From positions 508,985-572,984 of the forward strand of contig BLJB01000064.1 in the NCBI GenBank assembly GCA_013423325.1: a stretch of 64,000 bases of DNA, given 5' to 3'. This document shows positions 9,837-21,141 of the stretch, piece after piece. The notes under the pieces were generated by a model, which worked only from the letters and a program-made list of their open reading frames with translations, searched no databases and was not told where the DNA came from. A program made the translations under genes and the position numbers. Each line of letters opens with the position of its first letter. Within the stretch, counting starts at the first letter, position 1. The stretch comes from Usnea hakonensis (lineage: Eukaryota; Ascomycota; Lecanoromycetes; Lecanorales; Parmeliaceae).

Positions 9837-11636
9837 CTACATTATCAATCTAGATACTTCAGATGAGAAATTGAGATTGGTGGTCAGCTTTATCTGACGC
9901 ATCGCCTGTCCATACCACAGCAAGAGTACAATGAACAGGAAGGCGAAGACGGACAGCAATGCCGCCGTTCCGAATGTCCAGGCCACCCCTACTCTTTCGG
10001 CCCACGGTTGAATGAAAAAGCCCGACGCAAGGCCTAAGACTAGTCGATAAGCGTTCAGAATGATTCCGCACTCGGCCGGGTATTGAGGAAAGCTTTCACT
10101 CAGGTAGTTGGTCATGATTGACGTAGCGGCATTTGCACCAAACGTAGACATAAAATAGCTCAAAGCCAGCATCGCCGGGTTCCAGTGATTTTTAATCGAC
10201 ACTCCAAAGAGTCCAAGACCGATGGGAAGGACAATCAAGCCTGGGAACCACATGCATTGCAGTCGGTACTCATTCTTCCAAAGTCCCCCGTGCTTTTTGC
10301 AAATCCACATGGGGATACGATCGCTCACGAGTTGTGTATACACGAAAGCGGCTAGGATTCCAATCCATCCCGAGATCGAAACTATTACAAATTGATATTA
10401 GAGGCAAATGTGATAGCAGGCCATCAGGTTTCTTGGTACTCACCTTCGGCAAGCTCTATCAACCCGAAACCATAACCACCAGCCTTCACTGGTTCTAGAA
10501 GGAAGGTCGCCTGCATCGTTGCTTGCATGAGAGCAGCGCCATAAGAAATCAACCCATAGAGACCTATGGCGAGCGATACAGGTGTCACCATCAGTATCAG
10601 ACAATTAATGAAAATGCCTGCCTGCCTAATTGTGAGCTTCTGATCCACAATTGATTTAGAACGTTGAGCTCACAGTCTCTGCCAGTGTGCAAGCAGGAAC
10701 AACCTTACTTCCAGGCAAAAAAGTGGCGATTCTATTAGCTACAAATGACCTTGGTTGCTGGGGATATCTTGTTTGTCCTTCTCTGTCAAATCCAGTCTCT
10801 TCCATAAAGATTGCTAGCAGGATCAGAGCACTCCCCAGAAAGGGTATGGTCCACCAGAACATGGTTGGCCAGTAGGTCTGGGAGGCAACGAAGCATCCTA
10901 CCGATGGTATAACAAGTACTCCTAGAAGATATGACAGCGTAAAGACAGAAAAAGCCTTGCCTCGTTCGTGAATAAAGAACAGGTCAAGAAGAATACGGGG
11001 CCCCAGAGCTCCCGGAACCGTTGCACCAAATCCGGCGAAGAATCGCGATACGAGGTAGGGACCGTACTGTGAGTGTCTCGTCATGCAGGCGGCCCAAATG
11101 TTACAGACCAAGACAAGGAATGTACTCCAGAAGATCATCGAGGAGCGACCGATGGCGTGGGATAATGGCAGCAGGGTGAAAGGACCAACCACCATGCCAG
11201 CCAGGGCAATGGATGTCTACATCAGTCGAAGTCAGCACGGTAGATTTGGGACGGCTCATAGACCAGGGAACTTACACCGTAAGCAACCTGGCTGACCGAC
11301 TTGCCATACGCCTCAGCCTGAGGCGTCAATGCTAAAAGGCCTACGACCGGCGAGCCCAAGGCCACAAAACTGGTCAAGGACAAAGCGCCAAGGATACCGA
11401 TCTTCTTGGATTGAGGCCAGTTCTGTTGAAATACACTTTAACAAAAGACCGAGCTGAACAAGTCTCCAAGGATAAGATCTTACCAACGGGTCTCTTGGAT
11501 TATTGCTTGGCTGTGGTAAAAGTATGGTTCGATTTTTGGTTCGCTTAAGCTCAGACTCTGACACCGGAATCTGAAGGGCACTTTGAGCAGAGTCTGATGT
11601 CGTCACACTCACGATTTCTTTCCCCGATGTGTTCAT
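9837..11636 (-). CDS. MFS transporter, fungal DHA type
   Basis: Five exons join in phase: 11636-11484, 11422-11276, 11216-10674, 10639-10444 and 10381-9837, giving about 527 residues. After a polar N-terminus comes the fungal signature NPRDPLNWP, then about 12 hydrophobic segments. The loop between helices 2 and 3 reads GPFTLLPLSHAIGRSSM, a version of the MFS motif A, and SRFFAGFGATVPGALGP lies at helix 4-5. This is a proton-driven exporter type of the plasma membrane; the substrate cannot be predicted. The start ATG is the first in frame and the stop is TAG after a short polar tail. No biosynthetic genes sit beside it, so there is no hint of a cluster. All splice sites are canonical. Confidence 0.85.
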
Positions 11637-13894
11637 ATTGCCAAGTGGGAGAAAGCAGAAGTACAGTTCCTTTACTTGTTTGCGGGAAATTCGGTGAAGA
11701 ACCTCAGAAGAAGTACAATATGAGCGAGGCGTTTCTCCAGAGTCACTCTGTCATCGTGCATGAAATTACTTTATGCTAGTTCAATTGTCTTGACCAACCC
11801 CTCAATCAGCACGTCTTGGCCGTAGAGCTGGTTATTGTTTTTCTTTCCGCTCATGCAGATGCTCGATCCTTGATGACTCCAATAAATCGGCTAATCCAGG
11901 CACCAGAAAATTCGACTACATCTCGGGTCGTGATTACACTCAAACGTGAGGTACAGAAGTCCTCTGTACCGTTATTCAACTGAAGTCGAGAATCCATCAT
12001 GAACAGCCTCAACCACCAACATCACAAAATGAAGGAACAGTAGGACAGTCTTCTGCACCTAATAATTGTGTTGGACATAGAGGATTACCTGCAGATAGCA
12101 GACATTGACACTGTTACCTGCTCAGAGCTAATGCTCCCTTCGACTTGCATATCGACGACCGACGTATCGTATCGTGCGGATGCTAAAATATTAGCATCTG
12201 GCCCGCTACAAGCCCATAAAATCCCACGAACCGCTGCAGTCGACGCTGTCGATTTGTCACTCCCGTCACTGGCGCAATGTCGGCTCAAGGGGTTGCCGAT
12301 TCAGATCTTCTTGTCAACGGTCTTTGGCGAATTCATAATTGGCTCGCTTAATTTCGCCAAAAAACATTGCTCTTGATTGGCTACGATGCCTTTCTACCCT
12401 TTGCAGGGTCAATGCTCACAAAGTATGTTGTGGTGTACAATTTTTATCTGCGACGTGAGATAAAGTATCCCAGTGCCCTTGGTCAAGATGCTCATGGATA
12501 GTCTGAATGGATTGCCCGAACCCACTATTTTGCCCTCCACAAATTCTCTCCCAACAACAGGAAGAGGGCAAATGCGTTCACCGCCCCTTGTTCCGCGCAA
12601 CAAGTGTTTTGATTGCAGACTAGATTTAGCTCTCCGGGAGCTAAGTTGCGTGGCACGATTAGATCCATAGAACCTGGTGGTAATCTGCAATGTAAGGATA
12701 TCGAGATCGGTACCCAGCATCTGGTGCGCATCTCGGAAACTTGTACTAAGGCCACTTAAGGAATGATCGTTATGATGTCGAAGCTGAGCAGCTCCTCTGT
12801 ATTCAAGTGTTTCGTCACTAGTGCCTCTGTCTCTGATGTTCTGAAGTCGGTGTATTCGCCGCTTGAGGGTACCATTGCACTCGACCATTGATGATGGCTG
12901 ATAGGCGGGCTTTCTCTTGGTGAGTGGCTCCACTGGGCGAAATCCTCGAGCAACAAGGTCTCGAAGCAGTCCATGTCGATCGCTGCACCAAACCACAACA
13001 GGCTGTGGTGGTGCTTCAATTGTTGCATGCTATGCGAGGGACACTGCGATAGTCTTGAAAGAGAGCGTGCTTGCTCAGGCGATGCTGCAAGGCTACAGGC
13101 TCATCGTGAAGCAAACAGAGCAGCAGCTGTTGCTTTCTAGAAAGGCCTTGTCGTTTTTTCCTCTCCGGTACTGGCTGTAAGTCGAAAGCGCTTTTATTGT
13201 ACAAGACTGGGTCGAAGATATACAAGAGAGAATGGTTGGAAAAAAGCAAGACCTCCTCTCTTAAACTTAGGTCGTACCGATTCAGGAAACCTTCAGTCGC
13301 ACCCTTTGACAAGCATGCTGATAAGACCAACATTAATGTCGAAGTATGGAAATGTGAACGAAACCTGGGTAGCCATACTAGTATTCCATGCGTAGTCTGA
13401 CAATGATACATTCCTACGTTCCAGTATTGATCATGCACCTATTCTCGATAGCAGATAGCGCCCAATCGATCGACAGTAGTCGTACGCAGCGAAAAGTGGT
13501 GTCGGGCCCAAAGTTCTCAAGAGGGGAAGAAGTCAACAACACTCTAACTATGAAAAGCTCTCAGGTTTACAGATCTGATTTGGTGATTTCGTAGCTTACA
13601 GACTCTTCGTTTGGGGAAACAATAAGTAGGTACGTATTGAAAATTGACAAATGTAGCTTAGCTCCCTAAGTCAATAAGCCGTCATACGCGCAAGAAAAAG
13701 TGTCTTTGTAGGGACACGACACCACAATATCTAATCTACCTGAGCCAGTACTCTCTGTCATAACATTCCAGACTCGAGGTCGACGCGGTTTTACCGCATC
13801 GACCACTCATAGACTTCTCGACCTGGGTACTCTGGAATCCCTATCCTGCTACTTCTTGGAAAAGGGCGTGTCAGGAGACGAATTCTCAAATAAG
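11637..13894. other. Long intergenic region, no supported gene
   Basis: Several open frames of 65-195 codons exist (for example 12409-12996 and 13016-13438 on the minus strand, 12068-12376 on the plus strand). None shows a recognisable domain, paired splice sites or a convincing start. It may be decayed coding sequence, but I cannot say of what. Confidence 0.4.
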
Positions 13895-15961
13895 ATGTCT
13901 TCAACCAAATCCAGCCAGCCCGCGGCAGCGCCACGACCGCAGTCCCTAAATGTCGCCCTCTCTCCAAGTGGCCTGTATGAGCAGGAAAATCCCACAGACG
14001 ACATTCTCTCTCTCGAAAAGTTCCCAGATTTTTCCCCCTCGCCATCTTTTCAGTACAATGCCTCCCTCCACCCTCTCGATACGACGGCCTCAATGCCTCC
14101 AACAATAGCCTCACCTCATGTCGCAACTCCGCAGAGTGCAGGTCTACGATTGCAGACGGAGCACCTGATTGAAAGGAAACGCGAAGAGTCAGCGTCCTCC
14201 GTGAGCAGCAACACTACCTCCGACACCTCACAGACCGTCTTCAATGCGGGTCTACCAGTCCGAAGTTCCAGCATCCGGTCCGCATTCACATCAAGACACA
14301 GGGCTGATTCGCTCACCCCAAGCTCTGCACGATCGTCACCAGGTGTGGGACCTCTGGTAGATATGACTCCACTTCCTTCACCAATCTCGGGGTGGGGCTC
14401 TCCAGGGTATGGGAGAAGGTCGATTGAGGAGGAAATGGGCGGCGCTACACCGATTGCAATTGCCGCCGAGGAAGAAGGCGTATCACTGCCGGAGCCCATG
14501 GACTTTTCGAGAACGTCGCCGAAAAAGCGAAAGATACCTCTCGTGGCAAGAGACATGATTAGTGAACAAGCGCAGATCTACAACGCGAATGCAGCCGCTT
14601 ATGCCAAGAATCGAAGCGTGAGCGAGTATATGCCTGAGGGTATGCAAATACCAAGGTCTCGGAATATCGTTGTATCAACGTCTGGCGGTCCACCCATCAC
14701 TACCTCACTATCTCCTCCTGATGATCACATGCACCGTGAGCAGTATCTAGCGATCCAGAGAGGCCTGGCCATATCTATAACGAACCCGCCTACACCACCA
14801 GACAGCAACAGGGGAGCCGACAGTACGGAACTTGAAAGTCCACCGTCAAGTCCACAGGTAGCGGAAGCCTCAGTACCTGTACTGTATGAGGCTCAAATGG
14901 TTCACGGAGGTAAGCCAAGAAGTTGGAGAGGACTGCGCCAACTTGGGAAGGGAACTTTCAGCACAGTGATGCTTGCCACTAGCGAGGGCATCGATAATTC
15001 AATCATATTGGAGGAAAGTCAAGTCAGCGCAAAGTCTCTAGTGGCGGTCAAGATCTGCGGACAAGGACCAGCTGGAGGTGCAGACGAGAAAAAGATAGAG
15101 ACCTCGATAAAACGTGAATTGGAAATTATGAAGGTAATACACCATCCATCCTTAGTACACCTCAAAGCCATCAAAATGTGTGAGCGCCAAGTCTTCCTCG
15201 TCCTCAGCTACTGTGCCGGTGGAGACCTCTTCGACTTGGCGAGCAAAAAGCTTGATGTTCTAACGCCGAGCCTGATTCGCCGCATGTTCTCGGAATTGGT
15301 CGCGGCAGTCCGATATTTGCATCTACAGTATATCGTACATCGTGACATCAAGCTCGAAAGTATGCCGGAAGCGCACCAAAGAATTGCGTCATACATGTGC
15401 TAACGCAATTGCTTAGACGTTCTTGTCAACATCCCTACCTCCGCCCTTACCGCCACCACAAGCTACTGGCAGACCTACCCTGCCCCCATCGTCACCCTCA
15501 CCGACCTCGGTCTTGGCCGCTGGATCCCCCGACCCCCAGAATCACCTCTTCTCGACACCCGCTGCGGCAGCGAAGACTACGCCGCCCCCGAAGTCCTAAT
15601 CGGCCAAGAATACGACGGCCGCGCCACGGATGCCTGGGCCCTCGGCGTCCTACTATATGCAATCATGGAAGGAAGACTACCGTTCGATCCTATCTCAGGC
15701 GCCAGGAGAAAGAGCCCTACGAGTCATAGGATCGCAAGATGTGAGTGGCAGTGGGTGCGGTATGCGGATGCGGAGGGCGAATGGGACGGCTCGAAAGAGA
15801 AAGAGCTGGAAGGCGCGAGAGAGGTTGTTGAGGGGTTATTGGCGAGGGCGCGGAGTCGGTGGTCTTTGGAAAAGGTGCAAGAGAAGGAATGGGTTAAAAG
15901 TGGGGTGCAGGTTCCAGGGGGTTTGAAGATGGAAGAGGAGGAGGAGGAGAGCTACGCATAG
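13895..15961 (+). CDS. Serine/threonine protein kinase with long disordered N-terminus
   Basis: Two exons, 13895-15359 and 15417-15961, give about 669 residues. The first 340 residues are Ser/Pro-rich and likely disordered, with many SP and TP sites. The kinase domain starts at LGKGTFSTV, with the ATP-binding lysine in LVAVKI, the catalytic loop HRDIKLEN, the metal site LTDLGLG, and CGSEDYAAPEVL as the activation-loop end. The intron falls inside the conserved catalytic-loop asparagine codon. The usual DFG phenylalanine is leucine. The domain resembles yeast Prr1/Npr-type and related kinases, but I do not name an orthologue. The first exon frame begins upstream without an ATG; the ATG at 13895 is the first usable one. 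An acidic run ends the protein. Its 3' end converges on the F-box gene. Confidence 0.85.
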
Positions 15962-16368
15962 GGTGGGGGATTTTTTGGATGCGTTGTTGTTCGATGATAC
16001 CATTTATGACGTGTACGAGTATTCGCACGGCGTCATTTGGAATATACTTCTAAGCTGGGATTCTGGGCGCGAAAAACTTTTATTCTGTTAGATTTGGGAT
16101 AGATAGAGAGGCTTGCGGAATTTTGGAGGCTCTTCTCGTAGTCGTGGTAAAAAAGCCATTACTGTCATCTATCTGTTCAAGCCACTTTGCTAATTAGACT
16201 GCTTGAGCCACATACAGCAAGTAGCGCTGGCTAACTCCATACCCTCCTTTGAGCACTCTGGATTGATCACCCTGGCCAGCAACATCATGAAATTGATTAC
16301 GCGTTTGACTGCCAGCCGCCTCACGAAATCCCCTCAAGCCATTGTACTGACCAGAGACCGCTTACCGT
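15962..16368. other. Convergent 3' intergenic region
   Basis: About 400 bp separate the stop codons of the kinase gene and the F-box gene, which point at each other. Nothing else is seen. Confidence 0.5.
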
Positions 16369-17880
16369 CTAGAGCTCCGACCACCGATCAATATTCGACA
16401 TATACATTTGGAGAAAGTCATCCAGACTCAGCTCCTCGTCCTCTTCTTCCGGACAAGGTTCCCGAAAATACGCCTCGATGCCTTCTTTGAGCTGGGGACA
16501 ATAGTCCTCAGAGTCCTCATTGAAGGCCAAAACCCCACCCGGGGACTCCAATCGCCCCATCACAGCCATGGTATCCAGCGCGAGCACCTTGCGCATCCGG
16601 CAGAGAACAGGGAACCAGGATCCATCCAGTAATCCGATGGTGTGGAGTTGGAGCGTCTTGAGGCTGCTGGCGTGAAGGGTGCAGAAATCGAGGAGGGCGT
16701 CTTCGCTCGTGGCGATGTTTTGGAGTCTGACGGTCTGGAGGTTGGGCCAGTGGTGCGAGCCGAATATGTGGTTGAGGTGGGTGGGCCAGGCGGTTTCGCG
16801 GGATGGGAAGCCGAGTTGTAGGTGCTCGAGGTTGGGCGCTGCGGTGACGAAGTCTCGGAGACGGCCGTTTTTGAGATAGGAATAACAACGTTCAATTTCG
16901 AGTTTTGACCGTAGGAGCTTTTCCCATTCGGTTACGCCCTCCACGCTTGTGGCGAATTCCAGTCTTAAGTTTCTCACGTTTGAAATGCTATTCATCATCC
17001 GGACAAAAGTTTTGGCATCTTGTTGGAGTATGCGCCAACTGACAGCACCGCAGTGCAGGTGTTCCACCGTGAGTCCGGCGTGATGAGCGCCCAGCAGAAG
17101 TGAACGCATCTGCTGAAGGCCTATTCGTCCCGAGAGACCGTCTCGCGGATTATCGGCCTCGTAGAAATTATAGAAGGAAGGCCCATTTAATGTCTTTATC
17201 ACCTTTAACGTGCTTTGTCGAATACTATCGTTGTTAGACAATGTGATTTTTTTTAGGTGGGAAAATTGTTTCATAGCCTCTGCAATCTTTTTCGCTTGCA
17301 CACTCGCTTCTCGCGGATTCTGTTGAAAGTGAAGGATTTCACCGTACTTCATAAACGCATCGTCCAATTCCTCTTCAGTGTAATGATGGCGCGGCGTATC
17401 GAGCAACAATTTGTTGCTCTCACGGTGATAGATCCGTAAGCTCCTCTCGCTACACGGGCGATCCCGCCTGCGCAATTCTTCGGCTTGCGCAATAAACTCG
17501 GGACCGACGATATAATCTTTCCAAATTGAACGGGGAAGTGCGCGAAGCTTATCGGCTTCGAAAAAGAAAGATGTGACGTATTTGCTAGCAATTGGATGCG
17601 TAGAAAGTGCCTGCAGCTGCTCGAAGCTGTCCTTTGTAAGGATCAGGTGGACCTCTGGGACCATATATTGTAGACTGATGGGAGCGGCGATTCGGGAGAC
17701 TTGACGGAGGTTGGCGAGTTCTGTAGGCTTTAGGTAGGCACATATCAAGTGTACGAGTTCGGCGGGGAGCTTATCGATGGGAAAGTCGATGGATTTTGCG
17801 TCTGGTCGTCGAGTAGATTTGCGGGCAGCTTTGGGACGTGGGGGGCGACCTGCTGTAGGTCGGGACTTTTTTTTAGCCAT
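16369..17880 (-). CDS. F-box protein with leucine-rich C-terminal part
   Basis: A single uninterrupted exon encodes 503 residues from the ATG at 17880. A basic N-terminus (KKKSRP, RRPDAK) is followed by an F-box at about residues 31-67 with IDKLPAELVHLICAYLKP and then a divergent array of leucine-rich segments such as LEHLQLGF and LKTLQLHTIGLL. The end is acidic (EEEDEELSLDDF). F-box proteins bring substrates to SCF ubiquitin ligases through Skp1; the substrate here is unknown. Sixteen codons precede the chosen ATG in frame without another ATG. The protein is of a lineage-variable fungal type, so orthology is not claimed. Confidence 0.8.
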   Translation of the reverse strand: MAKKKSRPTAGRPPRPKAARKSTRRPDAKSIDFPIDKLPAELVHLICAYLKPTELANLRQVSRIAAPISLQYMVPEVHLILTKDSFEQLQALSTHPIASKYVTSFFFEADKLRALPRSIWKDYIVGPEFIAQAEELRRRDRPCSERSLRIYHRESNKLLLDTPRHHYTEEELDDAFMKYGEILHFQQNPREASVQAKKIAEAMKQFSHLKKITLSNNDSIRQSTLKVIKTLNGPSFYNFYEADNPRDGLSGRIGLQQMRSLLLGAHHAGLTVEHLHCGAVSWRILQQDAKTFVRMMNSISNVRNLRLEFATSVEGVTEWEKLLRSKLEIERCYSYLKNGRLRDFVTAAPNLEHLQLGFPSRETAWPTHLNHIFGSHHWPNLQTVRLQNIATSEDALLDFCTLHASSLKTLQLHTIGLLDGSWFPVLCRMRKVLALDTMAVMGRLESPGGVLAFNEDSEDYCPQLKEGIEAYFREPCPEEEDEELSLDDFLQMYMSNIDRWSEL

Positions 17881-17964
17881 GATAATAGTGAAAGAGTTGT
17901 CGGTAGACCGTGCGGGAAGACAAATCACAAAAGAGATAAAGTATTATTGCGGGGGAAATAAGCT

Positions 17965-18060
17965 AAGGTAAATACCTAGGTAGGTAGGTAGTCGGGCGCG
18001 TCGCGCGCGTAAATCTAAGGCAAGACTACCTTACTTTACCTTACTTACTAAAGGTATGTT
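17965..18060. repeat. Short low-complexity tracts
   Basis: A (GGTA)n-like run near 17975-17990 is followed by a CG-rich cgcgtcgcgcgcg patch and by ccttacttt words near 18025-18055. Confidence 0.6.
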
Positions 18061-18079
18061 GTAGTGTAAACTACCTAAT

Positions 18080-18196
18080 TATGGGTGTAGGATTGTTCCG
18101 TTTTCTATGAAGAAAGTGCTCCCTAAATACCCCTGTGCCAAGACTAATAACCATGTGACATCCATGTGTTGAGAAAGTGGTGCATCATTTCCAACA
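18080..18196. repeat. Second copy of the LTR-like repeat
   Basis: By eye this 117-bp stretch differs at only five positions from 18362-18478, in the same orientation and 282 bp away. It ends with the same TTTCCAACA. Its left end does not keep the first 14 bases of the other copy, so its boundary and target duplication are unclear. It ends two bases before the stop codon of the amidase pseudogene. Confidence 0.8.
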
Positions 18197-18197
18197 C

Positions 18198-19639
18198 CTA
18201 CTTGCCTCGCTTGTTATGAGGTTTTCTCGCCGGAAAACTAGATTCCCAAGCGCTTTGTAATTCTATCAAAAGAGCCTCTTGGTGTGCTGCACTAACAGCG
18301 GCAAGTGCGTGAGGACGACCATTGAAGTCCAGGTAACCGAAGGGAAGTGTTGGAATTTGGCTATGGGTGTAGGATTGATCCATTTTCTATGAAGAAAGTG
18401 CTACCTAAATACCCCTGTGCCAAGACTAATAACCATTTGACATCCATGTGTTGAGAGAGTGGTGCATCATTTCCAACAGGAAGTGTCGCGATAGGATGGC
18501 CAGCCGCAGCAGCGAATTCTATCATGGAACTCTCGGCAGGGCCAAGAAGCACATTTATATTGTATTGCTTGAATGTCTTGTCGAGTCCTCGATCCTTTCC
18601 AACAGACTGAGCATGCTCCAAAGGAAGGTGGTATCTGTCAGCATCATCTTCAAGGGAAGATGCGTGTTCCAGAAGATCTTGACGTGGATTCCCTGTGATA
18701 CGGTTAGCGGCCACTCCATCACTCTTGTGGCATCCAATGAATAGACATACGTGAAGGAAGTTCTGTCTCTGCATTATCATTGTAAAATTGAATCAGGTCT
18801 TCCAGCGAGCTGATTTTCGAGTCCTCAAGTTGCTCTAGATATTGTTCGAACTCCCGCTTGAACACATATGCTGCTGGAATGATAATTGTTCAACAATCAT
18901 TCATGGGAGGCCACTCACTGAATAAGAGATCAAGACAGTTGATCCCTTCTACCTCAAACGCTGATTCCGAGATTAGTAAGACATCTGAGTGGAAGCTAGT
19001 CGCTAGTCTGGCAAGCTTGTCGGCTTCTCGCGTTTCCGATATCTGCATTCAGTCAGCGCGAAATGATGTCAAAGGAGTGGCAAATTGACCATCTGGGTTT
19101 CTGCTGCAGGCTCCGAACTGCACTCAGATTTAGGACATTGATATTTTTCCGGGTCCAGAGATCCAATCCTGAGACCTTCCCACACAGCCGTCACGGCCGA
19201 TAGGTATCCACCGTCAGGTACTTTGTCTAGTTAGCTGTTGGCCCTGGTATAGCAAGAAGAGCTTTTTTGGCTTGGAACCAACAAGGGCGAGACTGCCCGC
19301 AGTAGTACCCATCTACAAATCGGGAGAAGTGGCGATATCATCCTACATACTGAGCTTAGACTCTGACCAGGACGAATGTGTGAATGGTTGAAGCACCTTG
19401 ACGAGGACAGGAATGCCATGAAGCTTGCTTCGAATCTTATCGTTCTTGCGCTCATCATCAAGCTTTTGAGCTTGCTGAACGAGGCTCGCCCGCGGGGCTA
19501 TACTTATCATGGCATGTAAGTAGCCATCGTATTGTTCGATTTGGTCAAGGCTAGCATTGACTAGGTCAACGCTTGTCAGATTTCCACAGGCAAGTTCTTT
19601 CTCCAATTCTCCAGCGGTCGCAACAAGTAAGTCGATCAT
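18198..19639 (-). pseudogene. Fungal amidase, disrupted
   Basis: The ATG at 19639 opens a typical fungal amidase N-terminus (LTSVDLVNASLDQIEQYDGY, then LHGIPVLVK, which holds the catalytic-triad lysine). An intron leads to DDIATSPDL, an in-frame TAG at 19313-19315, then MGTTAGSLALVGSKPKK. Near 19230-19260 the frame closes and resumes in a much later part of the family (PDGGYLSAV), so the serine-rich signature region is missing. Two well-formed introns follow (GTGAGT ending ATTCCAG near 18919-18876; GTATGT ending TCACAG near 18750-18693). The C-terminal part AAAGHPIATLP is then interrupted by a 131-bp insertion and resumes as FGYLDFNGRPHALA to the stop at 18198. Stop, deletion and insertion together make loss of amidase activity very likely. 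Confidence 0.85.
18348..18478. mobile_element. 131-bp solo-LTR-like insertion with 5-bp target duplication
   Basis: The element starts TGTTGGAAT and ends ATTTCCAACA, the TG...CA inverted ends of LTR retrotransposons. It is flanked on both sides by GGAAG (18343-18347 and 18479-18483). Removing the element and one GGAAG restores the amidase frame through the motif GHPIATLPFGYLDFNGRP. A near-identical copy lies at 18080-18196. At 131 bp it is short for an LTR, so a TRIM-like or other small non-autonomous element is an alternative. Confidence 0.85.
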
Positions 19640-20302
19640 CGTAGTAGACACCAGAGAACGCACTGGAAAGCGAGTAGAGGTGCTTGGGAGTTGTTAAAAA
19701 AAGAGAGCCAACAGAGGAGGCACTGGTGTATCAGTACGGCACTTGGGCAACTTTCATTGTCGGGCTCCGCTAATTTCCCTCGTTCCGTAGAACCCTGCCA
19801 CAATTTCGAATGCCTGCAGCAAGAGGACACCTTCGAAACAGGCCTTAGGGACCGAGCGGTTTCTAAGTGGTCGTTCTGAACTAGTTTGACGTCTGATATG
19901 TTACATCATTCGTAGCTGAGACCTACCGTTCGACCAAATTTTGTAAACAAGATTTTGCGGAAGGATTCTTCGATATGGATCGTTTATTTGAAAGGAACGC
20001 AGTCCCTACGCTTCGATTCAGGTACCTTCCAATGAAGAATCCTCGAATTTGATAGATAATCTCAATGGTGCATTCATTGGAGCCTGCGAATTGGAAGACT
20101 AACGCCATGAAACTCCTCTTCACTCCGAGACCGTCATCCTCCCAATATGGCGGCCTCAGCAGACTATTAAAGGTCCAGTAGCCACACGTAGCTCCAAGCT
20201 CTAGATCAATACCGCTTCTATTAGTGGGATATCACCATGAATAATGAATGAGCTCAGTATCTCATTTTGTCAAATTAGCTCACATTTACACTTCTAGTCT
20301 TT
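19640..20302. other. Intergenic, no gene seen
   Basis: Upstream of the amidase pseudogene start and downstream of the PEBP-like gene. Only short frames without motifs occur. Confidence 0.45.
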
Positions 20303-21141
20303 TTACATCCAAGCCGCAGCGCCCACCACAACAAAAAAAGCCGGTGCAAAACAGCCCACAGACCAAGCTCTCACGCAGCCTTTCGCTCTCGTTACCGAGG
20401 CTCGACTACTGATAGCCACGGTCTTTCCCGTTGCTGCACTGCTCTCCACTTTTGTACTATACCCTCCCCGTCGCTTTAGCACTACCAGAAGTATTGTGCA
20501 GATCGAAATATCCCCCAGCAAGCGGCTGTTCCAACCCCGCAGCCGTCACAAAATCCGTCAAATTGAACGGGTATCGATTCGTGGGATTCGATGCGTTGAG
20601 CGGCAAGTAATCGAGAAAGGCGTCCGGAACCGCGAAGTCGTCTGGTTGCTTCCAGAGCGTGACCGTGTACGTGTGCACGTGACCCGGAGGCGGTTGGGGG
20701 GCGAGATAGGGCGCGAGCGGTTTGGCGTTAGTGATGAGTGGGTAGGAAGTCGTTCGATTGCGCGTTGTGGAGGTGTTGACGGAGGTCAGGCCTGGGAGCA
20801 TGTAGTGCAGGACTTCAAGGACATCGGTTGGAGTGCCGGCGGTGGGATCAACCATAATGGCGATATAGGTGCCTGGAAGGTTGGTGGTGGTGCTGAGTGT
20901 TGGGGGCAGAGCGACCACTGAATGTTTTAGTGATGAAGGAGCGATGGGATGGTACCAGCGGAGCGGACAATTACGAACCTTTCTCGGATAACAGTTTCCC
21001 TTGGGGAGAAACGAGTGTGGAGTTGAATCGCAAAATTAGAGGGTTTGTCGTGTTGAAAGCGAAGTTGGAGGGCGTTTGGGCGTGGCAGGTGCGAAGAAGC
21101 ATGATGGATGAAAAGAGGATTGTGAGCGTATGGAGCAGCAT
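20303..21141 (-). CDS. Secreted PEBP-like protein, probably GPI-anchored
   Basis: The ATG at 21141 opens a signal peptide (LLHTLTILFSSIMLLRTCHA). Exons 21141-20979 and 20917-20486 encode a phosphatidylethanolamine-binding-protein-like domain: YIAIMVDPTAGT, PPPGHVHTYTVTLW and GLEQPLAGGYFDL are the hallmark segments. Several NxT/NxS sites fit secretion. The second exon frame stops at 20457. A different frame, 20448-20303, continues with a Ser/Thr stretch and a hydrophobic end (FAPAFFVVVGAAAWM), which is a good GPI-anchor signal. The two frames can be joined by a very short intron of 37 nt (20485-20449), giving about 246 residues; a base error is the alternative. Cell-surface location is inferred. 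The ligand is unknown. Confidence 0.75.

Noticed and set aside
12409..13438. Minus-strand frames of 195, 90 and 140 codons as possible exons of one gene
   Set aside because: I could not find splice sites that join them or any motif in the products. Reported only as an unsupported interval.
18348..18478. The 131-bp insertion as an introner-like intron
   Set aside because: Its left end has no proper donor in the gene's orientation, and the GGAAG direct repeats with TG...CA inverted ends fit retro-element insertion better. Not fully excluded without transcripts.
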